A stretch of 64,000 nt of DNA, taken from positions 466,699,642 to 466,763,641 of the forward strand of contig NC_133666.1 of the NCBI RefSeq assembly GCF_037893015.1, in the 5' to 3' direction. Source of the stretch: Macrotis lagotis. Lineage: Eukaryota > Chordata > Mammalia > Peramelemorphia > Peramelidae. Of this stretch, positions 45,980 through 58,427 are shown in pieces (position 1 is the stretch's first letter; each line of letters begins with the position of its first letter). Under the pieces are notes generated by a model, which made no database searches, was not told the origin of the DNA, and saw only the letters and a program-made list of their open reading frames with translations. The position numbers and the translations under genes are program-made.

Positions 45980-47905
45980 GACGCTTTAAAATGATCATTC
46001 TGTAACTCTCTTCTCTTTTATAACCCATCTCCTAGGAAAAATGTGCCTACTTTTATCTTCATTCTTTTTTCCTATGTCTCATTTATTTCAATTTACCACA
46101 ATCTGGCTTCTAACCTTATCTGTAGCTTGGAAATTGTTCTTTCCAAAGTAACTAGTGGTCTCTTAGTTGTCAAATGTCAAATCTTAATTGCATTTTCTCT
46201 CTCAGTTTTCTTGACATCTCTAATACAAATAATAATAATATTACTTAACATTTATATAGTGTTTTAAAATTTGCAAAATGCTTTACAAATTTTATCTTAC
46301 TTCATTCTTACAACAATCTTGGGAGGTGTATACTAGAACTATTCCCATTTTACAGGTGAAGACTCTAAGGAAGACTTTAAGATTTAGTGACTTTGCCATG
46401 ATCACGCAATCTGAGGCATATTTGAATTTAGTTCTTGACTCCAGGTCCAGTGTTCTATTCACCATGCCACCCCATTGCCTCTCCTATAACATTTGTTCCT
46501 ATTGATCACCCTCTCCTATTGGATATTCTCTTCTTTCTTTTCATGAAACTGTTTTCTCTTGGTCCTCCAATTATCTGTCTGTTTACTGCTCAATAAAATC
46601 ATTCATGTCCTACTCTTTTGATAAATGTCTTCCAAAGTCCACTTCTGGGTCCTATTCTCTCTCTCTCTCTACATCTTTTCTCTTAGTGATCTCACCATCT
46701 CTGTTGGTTCAACTATTATTTCAATGCAATTATCTTACAGATACATATATTTGCATACATACATAAAAGCAAGCATATACTTATCTATAGACATAGAGTA
46801 AGGGTTGTAAATTATAGCCTGAAGGCCAAATTTAGTCTGAGATCATCAAAGGACTTCAGAGTTCACCCAATTTTAGTCTCTTTCCCCTATAATACATGGA
46901 GGAAATGAGTACAGGATGATTTAATGACTTACTTTTTATTCATTTCCTTTTAGATATCCCATAGGCATTTTAAATTCAAGTGGTTTGAAACAGAACTCAT
47001 TAATTTTCTGCCAAATCCCATCTCTCTTCCTAATTTCTCTATTTTGGTTAAGGGTACCACCATTCTTCCAAGATCCTTGATCATTCACTGTCCCTTACTG
47101 CCCATATCCAATCAACTGTCAAGTCATTTGATTTTATCTCTACAACATTTCTCTCATCTAATCTCTTCTCTGAAAAACTCTTATTCCATCTATGTTACCC
47201 TTCACCTGGATTACACAGGTAATTGGCTTCTCAGCCTCCAGTATCTCTCCTCTCTGATGCATCCTTCACATAACTGCCAAATGGATATTTTTTAAAATTA
47301 CATACAAAGATAGTTTTCTACAATCATCCTTCTATAAGTTTTGAGTTCCACATTGCAAATGGATTTTCTTAAAACACAGGTTGAAATATGTTACACCACC
47401 ATTCAAAAAACATCTATGCCTTCCTATTGCCTCTTGGACTAAAAGCAGACTCTTCTGTTTGACATGCAAAGGCCTTCATAATTTATAGTCTGCCTTTCCA
47501 AGATCATTGTATCATACCTTTTATGAAAAAGCCAAACTCACCTTCTAGATGAGATTGATATGCAAAATTCCATCTTCTATCTCCATACCTTTCAGGGGCT
47601 CTCCTTCCATTCTTGGAATACATCTCACCTCTATCTTTTAGAAAGCCTCATTTGATCAAGATTCATCTAGTTTGACACCTCCTATACTATACTCTATAAA
47701 GCCTCTTTTTGATCTACTCAATTACTAGTGCCTCCCTGACTGAAATTATCTTATATGTATTCTCTATATGTGCTCTCATGTATATTTGAACCATTTCCCC
47801 AGCTAAAAAGTAAGCTCCTTTGAAGGAGATTTTTCATTACCTCCCCAGCACCCAGATCAGACTCCAGAACATAATAGGGGCATAATAGATGTTTTTTGAT
47901 TGATT
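45980..47905 (+). mobile_element. Long L2 LINE fragment interrupted by a MIR
   Basis: Left part has GCTTCTAACCTTATCTG and AGTAACTAGTGGTCTCTTAG. After the MIR, GGTCCTATTCTCTCTCTCTC, TTAGTGATCTCACCATCT and TTTTAAATTCAAGTGGTTTG continue it. The right end has GAAAGCCTCATTTGATCAAG and CCCAGCACCCAGATCAGACT, then ATTGATT. About 1.9 kb of ordered L2 landmarks; no coding frame survives. Confidence 0.55.
46215..46490 (-). mobile_element. MIR3-like SINE inside L2
   Basis: AATAATAATAATATTACTTA, ATGCTTTACAAATTTTATCT, ATTTTACAGGTGAAGACTC and CCATGCCACCCCATTGCCTC in reversed order. Confidence 0.6.
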
Positions 47906-48307
47906 AGAATGGCCTAGAACTAAATTCAACAGGAACAAAGCATAAAACAAGAGCAGAATAACAGTTCTAATCTTGGTTTTCCTACTATTGTGTCTTTTGT
48001 CTGTTTCACCATCAGCAATAATGACTTGAAAATTCTTTGCAACTTTTAAATTCTAAGATTCCTAAATTCTAGAATCTACCTCATAATCCTGATTCTGTTT
48101 AATAATTGACTAGTGTGATTTATAGCAGTATATTCTTCTCTTTCTTGGGTATTAGAAATAGACAACAGAAGAGGAAAGATCACTTAAAAAAGCACAGACA
48201 TGGTCAAGGAAATTTCTCCTCTGAGATGAACAATTAAGAAAATGCTGATGACAGCTAAAAAAATTCTTTTGTGATTATCCTGAACATTTTGAGTTCCCTT
48301 TTCTTTA

Positions 48308-49294
48308 ATTTTAGAAAGTTTTTATTTATTTTGAGTTTTATATTCCCCCCCCAATCTTGCTTCCATCCACCCCCCCACCCCCCGCAGAAGACATTTTGCT
48401 AGTCTTTACATCATTCCCATAGTATGGGTTGATCTAAGTTGAATGTGATGAGAGAGAAATCATACCCTCAAGGAAGAAACACATAATATTAGGTATAGCA
48501 GAATTACATAATAAGACAACATTTTTTAAAAAATTAAAGGTCCTTGGTCTTTGTTCAAACTCCACAATTCTTTCTCAGGATACAAATGGTATTCTCCATC
48601 ATAGACACCCCCAAATTGTGCCTGCTTGCTGCCCTGTTGGTATGAGCAAGTCCATTAAGGTTGATCATCACTCCCATGTTGCCATTAGAGTGTATAATGT
48701 TCTTCTGGTTCTGCTCATCTCACTCAGCACCAGTTCATGAAAATCCTTCCATTCCCTGAATTCCCATCCCTCCTGGTTTCTAATAGAGCAATAGTGTTCC
48801 ATCACATACCAGTTTGTTAAGTCATTCCCCAATTGATGGACTTTCCTTCAGTTTCCATTTTTTTGCCACCACAGAGTTGAACATTTTTGACCAGGTGATG
48901 TTTTTGCCCTTTTTCATAATCTGTTCAAGGTATAGACCCAGTAGTGGTATTGCTGGATAAAAGAGTATCCACACTTTTATTGCCCTTTGGGCATAGTTCC
49001 AAATTGCTCTCCAGAAAGCTTGGATGAGCTCACAGCTCCACCAACAATGTATTAGCTCCCCAGATTTCCCACATCCTTTCCAACATTGATCATTATCCTT
49101 TCTAGCCAGTCTGAGGGGCATGAGGTAGTACCTTAGAGATGTTTTAATTTGCATTTATCTAATAATTAGTGATTTAGAGCAATTTTTATATGATTATGGA
49201 TTGCTTTGATTTCCTCATCTGTAAATTGCCTTTGCATATCCTTTGACCATCTGTCTATTGGGGAATGGCTTGTCTTTTTTTAAAAAATAATTGA
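48308..49294 (-). pseudogene. Older antisense L1, 3' UTR and ORF2 C-terminus (left piece)
   Basis: Reverse-strand L1. The 3' UTR (C-rich run at 48345-48385 is the complement of the G-rich L1 3' run at 56030-56060) is followed by an ORF2 C-terminal frame at 49154-48822 with MQIKTSLRYYLMPLRLARKD, WKGCGKSGELIHCWW and LIQAFWRAIWNYAQRA, parallel to 55218-55500 on the + strand. It is interrupted at AAAAAATAATTGA (49282-49294) by the full-length L1 and resumes at 56113. Confidence 0.8.
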
Positions 49295-49304
49295 GGGCTT
49301 CTGG

Positions 49305-49313
49305 CCAAGATGG
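49305..49313 (+). promoter_or_regulatory. YY1-like site in the L1 5' UTR
   Basis: CCAAGATGG, 10 bp into the element. YY1 sites in this position direct L1 transcription start choice in other mammals. Confidence 0.5.
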
Positions 49314-50055
49314 AGGAGAGAAGACAGGCACAGTTCTAAAGTCTCCTGATCTCTTCCCTATCTATCACATGAAACAAACCTCTTAAAAGAAATCCAAACC
49401 AGGAAACCCAGAAAGAAAAGCCAGAAGAACATCTACCTCAGGATTTGTCTCCCACAGCAGCCTTGGCTGAGTACCATCAGGTGAGTCTGAGCTCCAAGGG
49501 AAGATCAGCCAGATCAACAGCTGAATCAGAACCAGGAGTCTGAGGGCCCGAGAGCCCGACCTGCTGGATCAGCGGTGGGGCTGGACGAAGGGGGCTTGGG
49601 TCCGTGGGGAAGCAGAGGCGCTGGTGTTGGTGCTGTCCCCCTGGAGCTTGGGGAAGGGGCTACAGGGAGAGGTCTGGTGCAGGAGAGCTGCGGACGCTAT
49701 CCCTGGGCTCCTCAGGTCTGAGAAACTCTGAGCCCATGCCTCCATTGCACTGAGGCCTCCTCCCAAACAAATGCAAATTACTTCTGCCTCAGGCCCAGGT
49801 GTGTGAGCAAAAGAACCAGCCCAGCTGAGGAATCACCTCAGGCCAGGGTAAAGCCCACCATTGATTGAAGGCAAAAGAATTCAATAGCTCCAATTCCCTC
49901 CCTCAAGCAAAGGGAGAAGGCCTCTCAACCAATGACACCCCAGAGAGGGCAACCAGCATCTCCTACTGGCCAGCCAGCGAAACTGCACTCAGTAAAGCCT
50001 TTAGAGATCCCAAGCCCAGGTGAACCAGCCCCACCCAACTCAAGGTCTTAGCATA

Positions 50056-51138
50056 ATGAAGAAGGCTCAGTGGAAAGGTGGATCCATAGAAAAATTCCTG
50101 GAAGGGAAAGACCCCAACCCAGAGAGACATGGAACATCTGAGGAGAATACAATCTGGTCTCCAGCACAGAAAGACTTCCTTGAAGAAATAAGGAAGGAGT
50201 TTAAAAATCAACTGGAAAATTTTGGGGGGGAACAATTAATACCTTGCAACAAGAAAACAAAACCTTAGAAAGTAGAATTGGACAAACACAAAAGGACAAT
50301 AAATCTCTCAGATCATCAATTGGACAATTACAAAATGAGAATAATTCTCTCAGATCCTCAAATGAGCAAATGCAAAAAGAAATTAATTCTCTCAAAACCT
50401 CAATTGGTCAAATGGAAAGCTCTTTCAAAAGTAGAATTGACCAATCGGAAAAGGTTAATGAAGAAAACTCCTCCCCCCAAAAAATAATGGAGTCTACAGA
50501 AACTAATGACTCCACGAGACAGCAAGAGTCAGTTAAACAAAATCAAAAAACAGAAAAAATAGAAGCAAATGTGAAATACCTCATCAACAAAACCACTGAC
50601 CTCGAGAATAGATTGAGGAGGGGAAACCTGAATATTATAGGACTTCCTGAAAAAATTGAAGAGAAAAAAAGCCTGGACTTAATATTACAGGATTTAGTGA
50701 TGGAAAACTGCCCTGACATCATCGAATCGGAGGGCGAAGTAGTTATTGAAAGAGTACATCGATCCCCACCAGAAAAAGATCCTAAAATGAAAACACCAAG
50801 GAATGTTGTGGCCAAACTCCAGAACTATCAGATAAAAGAGAAAATCCTGCAAGCAGCCAGAAAGAAACTATTTAAATATCAAGGAGCCACAGTAAGGATC
50901 ATGCAGGACCTGGCTGCATCAATTTTAAGGGATCAAAGGGCCTGGAATGAGATATTTCGAAGAGCACAGGAGCTTGGAATGCAGCCAAGAATCTACTTTC
51001 CTGCAAAGCTAAGCCTTCTCTTCCAGGGGAAAAAGATGGACATTTAACGAAATGGAAGAATTCCAAAAATTTCTGATGAAAAGACCAGAGCTAAACAGAA
51101 AATTTGGATATCAAACAGGAGGTTCAAGAGACACATGA
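50056..51138 (+). pseudogene. L1 ORF1 (RNA-binding chaperone), two frameshifts
   Basis: ORF1 proteins are trimeric RNA-binding chaperones of the L1 RNP. From the ATG at 50056 the N-terminus is MKKAQWKGGSIEKFL with an AQKDFLEEIRKEFKNQLEN coil. The frame shifts in a seven-G run (50224-50230) and continues with tandem coiled-coil units of the RIGQTQKDNKSLRSS type (about 50270-50400). The RRM-like/CTD region follows (LENRLRRGNLNIIGLPEK, VVIERVHRSPPEKDPK, LRDQRAWNEIFRRAQELGMQ). A second shift in an A run (about 51030-51035) puts the last 35 codons in another frame, ending in TGA at 51136-51138. Span 1083 nt is normal for L1. Both lesions are in homopolymers, so sequencing error should be excluded. 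Confidence 0.8.
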
Positions 51139-51867
51139 AAAGGTAAAAAAAAGGGGGGGCTGTAAAAGGAAAAAAATGCAATCCAACAAGTTGAAACTGG
51201 CTATATCCCAGCATGGGGGGGAGGGGTAGAGACTCTCATAAATCCTGAGAAATGTAACTCTAACAGAGAGAATATACCTAGCCAGAAATGATGGACATCC
51301 ATGACCCATCCATGAGACTGATATCTAATGGGATGTAACTGGCTTTAACTCCACTGGGGAGAAAGACTCTAATAACTCTCAGGAATTTTGACTCTATTAA
51401 ACAGAATATACTGAACTAGAATGGACAGACACTCAGAATTTTCTATGACTTAGATAGAATGATCTAAAAAAAATACACTACCTCCCTAAAAAGGGGGACA
51501 GGAAAGAGATGGGAGGAGGGAGGGGATTGAATGGGACAAATCTCATTACACTAAGATGTACAAAAAACCTATGGTAATAGAGGGGAAGAAGGGTGTAGAG
51601 GAGAAACACCTGAATCTTCTTCTCATCAGACTTGGCTTAAAGTCAACCTATACATACTCAGTTAACTTATAAAACATCTAACCTTTCAAGAAGTAAAAGG
51701 GGAAAAGGGGAGGGGGGACAGAGAAAGGGAAAGGGAGTGGAGGAAATAAGGGGAAATAACAAAAGGAAGGGAAGGGAACAGGGAAAGGGGAAAGAAAGGG
51801 GAGGGTGTGATATAGGAGGGCAAACACACTGAAGGGGGTGGTATTCAAAAACAAAATACTGGGGAAT
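51139..51867 (+). other. Long ORF1-ORF2 spacer of the L1 (about 730 nt)
   Basis: Between the ORF1 stop and the ORF2 ATG there is purine-rich, frame-free DNA with G runs (51151-51158, 51217-51230, 51700-51830). Human L1 has only about 60 nt here. Parts of it (for example the ctcatcaga/ggctt area at about 51624-51640) look related to the HAL1-like 3' region at 27000-27250 on the minus strand. Confidence 0.7.
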
Positions 51868-54800
51868 ATGGATAAAAGGTGGGGAAAGGGGGAAAAATAC
51901 AAACAGAGGGAAGATGGCACAGAGGGCAATAAAGAATTAGTAATCATAACCTTGAATGTGAATGGGATGAACTCTCCCTTAAAACGTAAGCAAATAGCAG
52001 AGTGGATTAAAAACCAGAATCCTACAATACGCTGCTTACAAGAAACTCATTTGAAGCAGAGAGATACATATAGAGTAAAGGTAAAAGGTTGGAGCAAAAT
52101 ATATTTTGCTTCAGCTGAAGTAAAAAAAGCAGGGGTAGCAATCCTTATCTCAGACAAAGCAGCAGCAAAAATAGATAGCGTTAAAAGAGATAAGGAAGGA
52201 AACTTTTTCCTCCTAAAAGGTACCATAGATAATAAAGTCATTTCAATATTGAATATATATGCACCCAGTGGGAAAGCACACAAATTCTTAGAGGAGAAGC
52301 TGAAAGAATTACAGGAAGACATAGACAGCAAAACTCTACTAGTAGGAGACCTCAACCTCCTGCTATCAGATCTAGACAAATCAAATCATAAAACAAACAA
52401 GAAAGAAATTAGGGAGGTAAATAGATTGTTAGAAAAATTAGATATGGTAGACTTATGGAGGAAACTGAATGGGGATAGGAAGAAATATACCTTTTTCTCT
52501 GCAGTACATGGAACTTATACAAAAATTGACCATGTACCAGGACAAAAAAACCTAATGATCAACTGCAGAAAGGCAGAAATAGTGAATACATCTTTCTCAG
52601 ATCACAATGCAATAAAAGTCATATGCAATACTGGGCCAAGGAGATATAGACCCAGAGCAAATTGGAACCTGAATAACCTCATCTTAAAAAATGAGTGGAC
52701 CAAAAAACAAATTATAGAAAGAATTAACAATTTTATCCTAGATAATGATAATAATGAAACAACATACCAAAACCTATGGGATTCATTCAAAGCAACTCTC
52801 AGGGGATATATTATAGCTCTAAATGCTTATATGAATAAATTGGAGAAAGAGGAAATCAATGAACTAAACATACAACTAAAAAAATTAGAGAAAGAACAAA
52901 TCAAAAATCCCCAATCAAATACCAAATTAGAAATTTTAAAAATTAAAGGAGAAATTAATAAAATTGAAAGCAAAAAAACTATTGAATTAATAAATAAAAC
53001 CAAAAGTTGGTATTATGAAAAAACCAATAAAATTAATAAACCTCTGGTCAATTTGATTAAAAAAAAGAAAGAAGAAAACCAAATTGCTAGTATTATAAAT
53101 GAAAAAGGTGAACTCACCACCAATGAGGAGGTAATTAAAGTAATAATTTGAAATTATTTTGTCCAACTTTATGCCAATAAATTTGATAATCTAAGTGAAA
53201 TGGATGAATATTTACAAAAATATAAGTTGCCTAGGTTAAATGAAGAAGAGATTAAATATCTAAACAACCCTATCTCAGAAAAAGAAATTCAACAAGCCAT
53301 TACTGAACTCCCTAAAAAAAAGGCTCCAGGGCCTCATGGATTCACAAGTGAATTCTACCAAACATTTAAGGAACAATTGATTCCAATCCTATATAAACTC
53401 TTTGGAAAAATAGGGAAAGATGGAACTCTGCCTAACTCTTTCTATGAAACCAATATGGTACTGTTACCTAAAGCAGGAAGAGTTAACACAGAGAAAGAAA
53501 ATTGTAGACCTATCTCCCGGATGAATATAGATGCAAAAATCCTAAATAAAATCTTAGCAAAACAATTACAACAAGTCATCACTAGCATAATACATTATGA
53601 TCAAGTAGGATTTATTCCAGGAATGCAGGGTTGGTTCAACATTAGGAAAACTGTTAGTATACTCAATTATATCAATAACAAACTTATCAGAAACCATATG
53701 ATCATATCAATAGATGCTGAAAAAGCTTTTGACAAAACACAGCATCCATTCCTATTAAAAACACTAGAGAGTGTAGGAATAAATGGACTGTTCCTTAAAA
53801 TAATTAGCAGTATCTATCTGAAACCATCAACAAGTATTATACTCAATGGGGATAGGCTAGTGGCATTCCCAATAAGATCAGGGGTTAAACAAGGGTGCCT
53901 ATTATCACCACTACTATTCAATATTGTATTAGAAATGTTAGCATCAGCAATTAGGGAAGAAAAAGAAATTAAAGGAATTAGAATTGGGAAGGAAGAGACA
54001 AAACGCTCACTATTCACAGATGACATGATGGTCTACCTAGAGAATCCCAAGAAATCATCTAAAAAACTACTGGAAGCAATTAGCAATTTTAGCAAAGTTG
54101 CAGGTTATAAAATAAACCCCCATAAATCCTCAACTTTCCTATATATGACTAGCAAGAAACAGCAGGAAGAGCTAGAAAGAGAAATTCCATTCAAAGTAAC
54201 CTCAGACAGTGTAAAATACTTGGGAGTCTATTTGCCAAGACAGACTCAGAATCTTTTTGAAAACAATTATAAGACACTTCTCACACAAATTAAATCAGAT
54301 TTAAATAACTGGGCAAATATCAACTGCTCATGGATAGGTAGAGCTAATATAATAAAAATGACAATTCTACCAAAACTAAACTATCTGTTTAGTGCCCTAC
54401 CAATCAAAATTCCAAAAAATTACTTTAATGAGTTAGAAGAAATTATAAGTAAATTAATATGGAGAAATAAAAAGTCAAGAATTGCCAGGAGCTTAATGAA
54501 AAAAAGAGCAAATGAAGGTGGCTTAGCACTACCTGATCTAAAATTATATTATAAAGTATCAGTCATCAAAACTGTTTGGTATTGGCTAAGAAATAGAGTG
54601 GTGGACCAGTGGAATAGACTAGGCGTAAAAGCAGGAGAGGATTATAGTAATCTGCTGTTTGATAAACCCAGAGTCCGGCCACTGGGATAAAAACTCCCTC
54701 TTTGATAAAAACTGCTGGGATAACTGGAAGTTAATATGGAAGAAACTTAGATTAGACCAACACCTCACACCCTTTATCAAGATAAGTTCCAAATGGTTAC

Positions 54801-55733
54801 AGGACATAGACATAAAAAACAATACTATAAGCAAATTAGAAGATCACAGACTAGTATACCTGTCAGATCTATGGAAAGGGGAACAGTTTATGACTAAGGA
54901 AGAGTTGGAGAACATCACTAAAAACCAATTAGATGATTTCAATTACATTAAATTAAAAAGCTTTTGCACAGATAAAACCAATGTAATCAAGATCAAAAGA
55001 AAAGTAGTAAATTGGGAAACAATCTTTACAACTAATGATTCTGACAAAGGACTCATTTCTAAAATATACAGAGAACTGAGTCATATTTTTAAAACAAAAA
55101 GCCATTCCCCAATTGACAAATGGTCAAAGAATATGCAAAGGCAATTTACAGATGAGGAAATCAAAGCAATCCATAGCCATATGAAAAAAATGCTCTAAAT
55201 CATTAATTATTAGAGAAATGCAAATTAAAGCTTCGCTGAGGTACCACCTCACACCTCTCAGATTGGCCAGTATGACCAGGAAGGATAATGATCATTGTTG
55301 GAAGGGATGTGGGAAATCTGGGATGCTATTACACTGTTGGTGGAGATGTGAACTCATCCAACCCTTCTGGAGAGCTATTTGGAACTATGCCCAAAGGGCA
55401 ACAAAAATGTGCATACCCTTTGACCCAGCAATACCACTACTGGGTCTATACCCTGAAGAGATGAGGAAAAAGGGTAAAAACATTACTTGTAGAAAAACAT
55501 TTATAGCAGCCCTGTTTGTGTTGGCAAAGAATTGGAAATCCAGTAAATGTCCTTCAATTGGGGAATGGTTTAGCAAACTGTGGTATATGTATGTCATAGA
55601 ACACTATTGTTCTATTAGAAACCAGGAGGGACGGGATTTCTGGGAAACCTGGAGGGATTTGCATGAACTGATGCTGAGTGAGATGAGCAGAACCAGAAAA
55701 ACACTGTATACCCTAACAGCAACATGGGAGTGA
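51868..55733 (+). pseudogene. L1 ORF2 (endonuclease plus reverse transcriptase), three lesions
   Basis: ORF2 nicks target DNA and reverse-transcribes the L1 RNA. The endonuclease domain keeps the NVNGMNSP, QETHL, ILNIYAPSG, GDLN, TKIDHV and SDHNAIKV motifs (about 51945-52615). A TGA (53149-53151) closes the first frame; the RT domain (53200 on) has [10 protein letters not shown] (about 53709), [15 protein letters not shown] (about 53878) and FTDDMMVY (54013-54036), where mammalian L1 usually has FADD. A frameshift near 54671-54679 moves the frame, and an A-run shift at about 55182-55190 moves it again; the C-terminal cysteine-rich segment (HCWKGCGKSGMLLHCWW, about 55293-55343) follows, ending at 55733. 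Span 3866 nt is close to the usual 3.8 kb. Confidence 0.85.
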
Positions 55734-56112
55734 TGTTCAACCTTGAAGGACTTGCTCATTCCATCAGCGCAACAATTGGGAACAATTTTTGGCTGTCTGC
55801 AAAGGAGAGTACCATCTGTATCCAGATAAGGAGCTGTGGAGTTTGAATAAAGTACAAGGACTATTCCCTTTAATTCGGAAAAAAAAATCCAGATGTCTTA
55901 TGGTTTGATCTGGTTACCTGTGAGAATTCTGTTCTCTTTAAGGATATGATTTCTCTCTCATCACACCCAATTTGGATCGAGGTACAACATGGAAACAAAA
56001 TAAAGACTGACGGAGTGCTATCTTTGGGGTGGGGGTGGGGGGAGGGAAGCAAGATTGGGGGAATACTGTAAAACTCAAATAATATCTTTAATAAAAATTA
56101 AAAATAGCTAGG

Positions 56113-56920
56113 AAAAAATAATTGACTCAGTTCTCTTTATATTTTAGAGATGAGTCCTTTGTCAGAAACACTGGTCATAAAAATTGTTTCCCAATTTACT
56201 ATATTTCTTTAGATCTTGGTTACAGTAGTTTTGTCTGTGCAAAAGCTTTTTAATTCAATGTAATCAAAGTTATCTAGCTTGTTTTTAATGATGTTCTCTA
56301 TCTCTTCCTTATTCAAAAACTATTTCCCTTTCTAAAGATCTGACAGGTGAAGTACTTGATCTTCTAGTTTGCTTATAATATTTTTTTTTATGTCTAAATC
56401 CTGTATCCATTTTGATCTTATCTTGGTATAGGGTGTGAGGTGTTGGTCTAATCCAAGTTTCTTCCATATTAATTTCCAATTTTCCCAACGGTTTTTATCA
56501 AAGAGGGAGTGTTTATCCCATTAGTTGTACTCTTTGGGTTTATCAAACAGCAGACTACTATAATCATTTCCTGCTACTGCACCTAGTCTATTCCACTGGT
56601 CCACCACTCTATTTCTTAGCCAATACCAAACAGTTTTGATGACTGATGCTTTATAATATAATTTTAGATCTGGCAGGGCTAAGCCACCTTCTTTTACACT
56701 TTTATTTTTTATTTATTTTTTTAAAAATTTTTTTTATATTTTTTCAAGGCAATGGGGTTAAGTGGCTTGGCCGAGGCCACACGGCTAGGTAATTATCAAG
56801 TGTCTGAGGTCGGATTTGAACCCAGGTACTCCTGACTCCAAGGCCAGTGCTCTATTCACTGTACCACCTAGACACCTCCCTTCTTTTACACTTTTAAACA
56901 ATATAAAGAGTTCTTCTTTT
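56113..56920 (-). pseudogene. Older antisense L1, ORF2 (right piece), split by a SINE
   Basis: Continues the L1 of 48308-49294 beyond the TSD copy: TTGTCAGAAACACTGGTCAT, CAATGTAATCAAAGTTATCT, TTGATCTTATCTTGGTATAG and GTTTTGATGACTGATGC, all in reversed L1 order, up to GGGCTAAGCCACCTTC at about 56677 (compare GGLALPD at 54520). It is broken by the SINE at 56705-56878 and ends, apparently 5'-truncated, by about 56920. Confidence 0.75.
56705..56878 (-). mobile_element. Marsupial tRNA-type SINE (WSINE1-like) with 18-bp TSD
   Basis: CCTTCTTTTACACTTTTA is duplicated exactly at 56687-56704 and 56879-56896. The body has CAAGGCAATGGGGTTAAGTG, TAGGTAATTATCAAGTGTCT, TACTCCTGACTCCAAGGCC and a terminal CCACCTAGACACCT. 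Inserted into the antisense L1. Confidence 0.85.
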
Positions 56921-57778
56921 ATAATCTGAATTTCTCACTTTCTTTTTACTTATTTTGCCACCATCCCCAGTTCAAGCCCTTATTACTTTATCCCAGAAAT
57001 ATTACAGTAGCTTCTTTCTGATCACTGGTCTTTAGTGTCATAAATCTGTAACCTCCTCCCCTCCCCTCTCGGAATCCCCCAAAGTATTTAGCAAAGGATT
57101 TGGCACATTGTGGGAAGAAATCAAATATTTGTTAAATGAATGAAGACTTTATTTTATATTTTTCATTTATTAAATAACCATTAGTTTTTAAAAAATCTCT
57201 CCATGAGTAATTTTCTAAGTCATTCATGACCTTTGTGTACCCTGATTAATAATAACCTCCAGACCTGTCTTGAGTACTAATTTCTTGACCGTGATTACAG
57301 GCAATATAGTCACCATGGAAAGTGGCCTGTTTAGTGAGTAATAATACTTTTATTGATCAGTCCCCTTGACATTCAGATGAACCCAGTCCTTCCATTTTGG
57401 TTATGCAGTGTGGATTTGTTCTATACAGTGAGTTCATGGGCAACAGCTTCCTTCAATTTTACCCCTCACTGTCTCATAAACACTCTTAGAGAATCCTTAG
57501 TTGATCTTTCAGATGAGTTAAGTTTACCATTTGGGATGACCACTTTTGAATTGGTTATCATGTATTTGCTACTGATTGGTCTGTATGCCATTCATTTCCT
57601 CCAGAAATTTATTTAATTCTAATCTTTTCCCTACTCTCCCAACAAACATTTTCTCCTACAAGAGTTGAATATTTTAGGGAAGCAAGAAATTGTCTGAGGT
57701 TTCTATTGTTTGGAAATTCAGAGGTGAATATATTGATTTAAATGAGAGACAATGAGTGTTAAAATTGATTTCTTTAAA

Positions 57779-57940
57779 ATATATATGTGTGTATATTTAT
57801 ATCTAGATTTAATTATATTTTTATTCATTTATATTTATATATTTTAAATATATTTATATTTATATATTTATAAATATATTTATAAATATATTTATATTTA
57901 TATATATTTATATCTAGATATATTTATATCTAGATATGTA
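57779..57940. repeat. AT-only low-complexity tract
   Basis: TATTTATA-type units and TATATCTAGATATA palindromes, almost free of G and C. Partly self-complementary. Confidence 0.75.
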
Positions 57941-58272
57941 AAAGTGCTGTGCTTATTTCTTGATAATCTCTCAGAACTGAGTTACTTCCAAGTGACTCCT
58001 TTATAATCAAATACCATTTCCACTATTAATTATTTGAAACTCTTTACAACTGATTTTCAATGTTGTTAACAAATTATAATTTATCTATTTATATTTATCC
58101 ATTTATATTAAATGATAACTGGAAATCCAGCCCATAAAATGAGGCAAAGTTATACAGAGCTTTTCTTATATTCCAGGATGATTACATATTATTTCTTTTT
58201 ATGCAACCTTGTTTTCTCGCTACACCTTACACATGCTGTTCCACTGCTATCTTCATGCTATTATCCATTCTT

Positions 58273-58427
58273 TTTTTTTAGGTATTTTGCAAGGCAAATG
58301 GGGTTTAGTCGCTTGCCCAAGGCCACACAGCTAGGTAATTATTAAGTGTCTTGAGATCAGATTCGAACCCAGGTACTCCTGACTCCAGGGCCAGTGCTTT
58401 ATCCACTTCGCCACCTAGTCGCCCCAT
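58273..58427 (-). mobile_element. Marsupial tRNA-type SINE (WSINE1-like) with 15-bp TSD
   Basis: CTATTATCCATTCTT is exact at 58258-58272 and 58428-58442. The body has GCAAGGCAAATGGGGTTTAG, CTTGCCCAAGGCCACACAGC, ACCCAGGTACTCCTGACTCC and CCACCTAGTCGCCCC. Little diverged. Confidence 0.85.

Larger units (their letters stand above)
49295..56112 (+). mobile_element. Near full-length L1 (6.8 kb), sense to MTCL1, with 13-bp TSD
   Basis: Starts GGGCTTCTGGCCAAGATGG (YY1-like site at 49305-49313) and has a 5' UTR of about 760 bp, ORF1 (50056-51138), a roughly 730-nt G/A-rich spacer, ORF2 (51868-55733) and a 3' UTR with a G-rich run, ending near AATAAA at 56090. AAAAAATAATTGA is duplicated exactly at 49282-49294 and 56113-56125. 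It inserted into the antisense L1 (48308-49294/56113 on). Disruptions are few (two frameshifts in ORF1; one nonsense and two frameshifts in ORF2), so it is young relative to every other L1 here but inactive. Confidence 0.88.

Noticed and set aside
57353..57616. Plus-strand 87-codon frame
   Set aside because: No family resemblance, no splice context in phase with MTCL1, composition like the surrounding intron.
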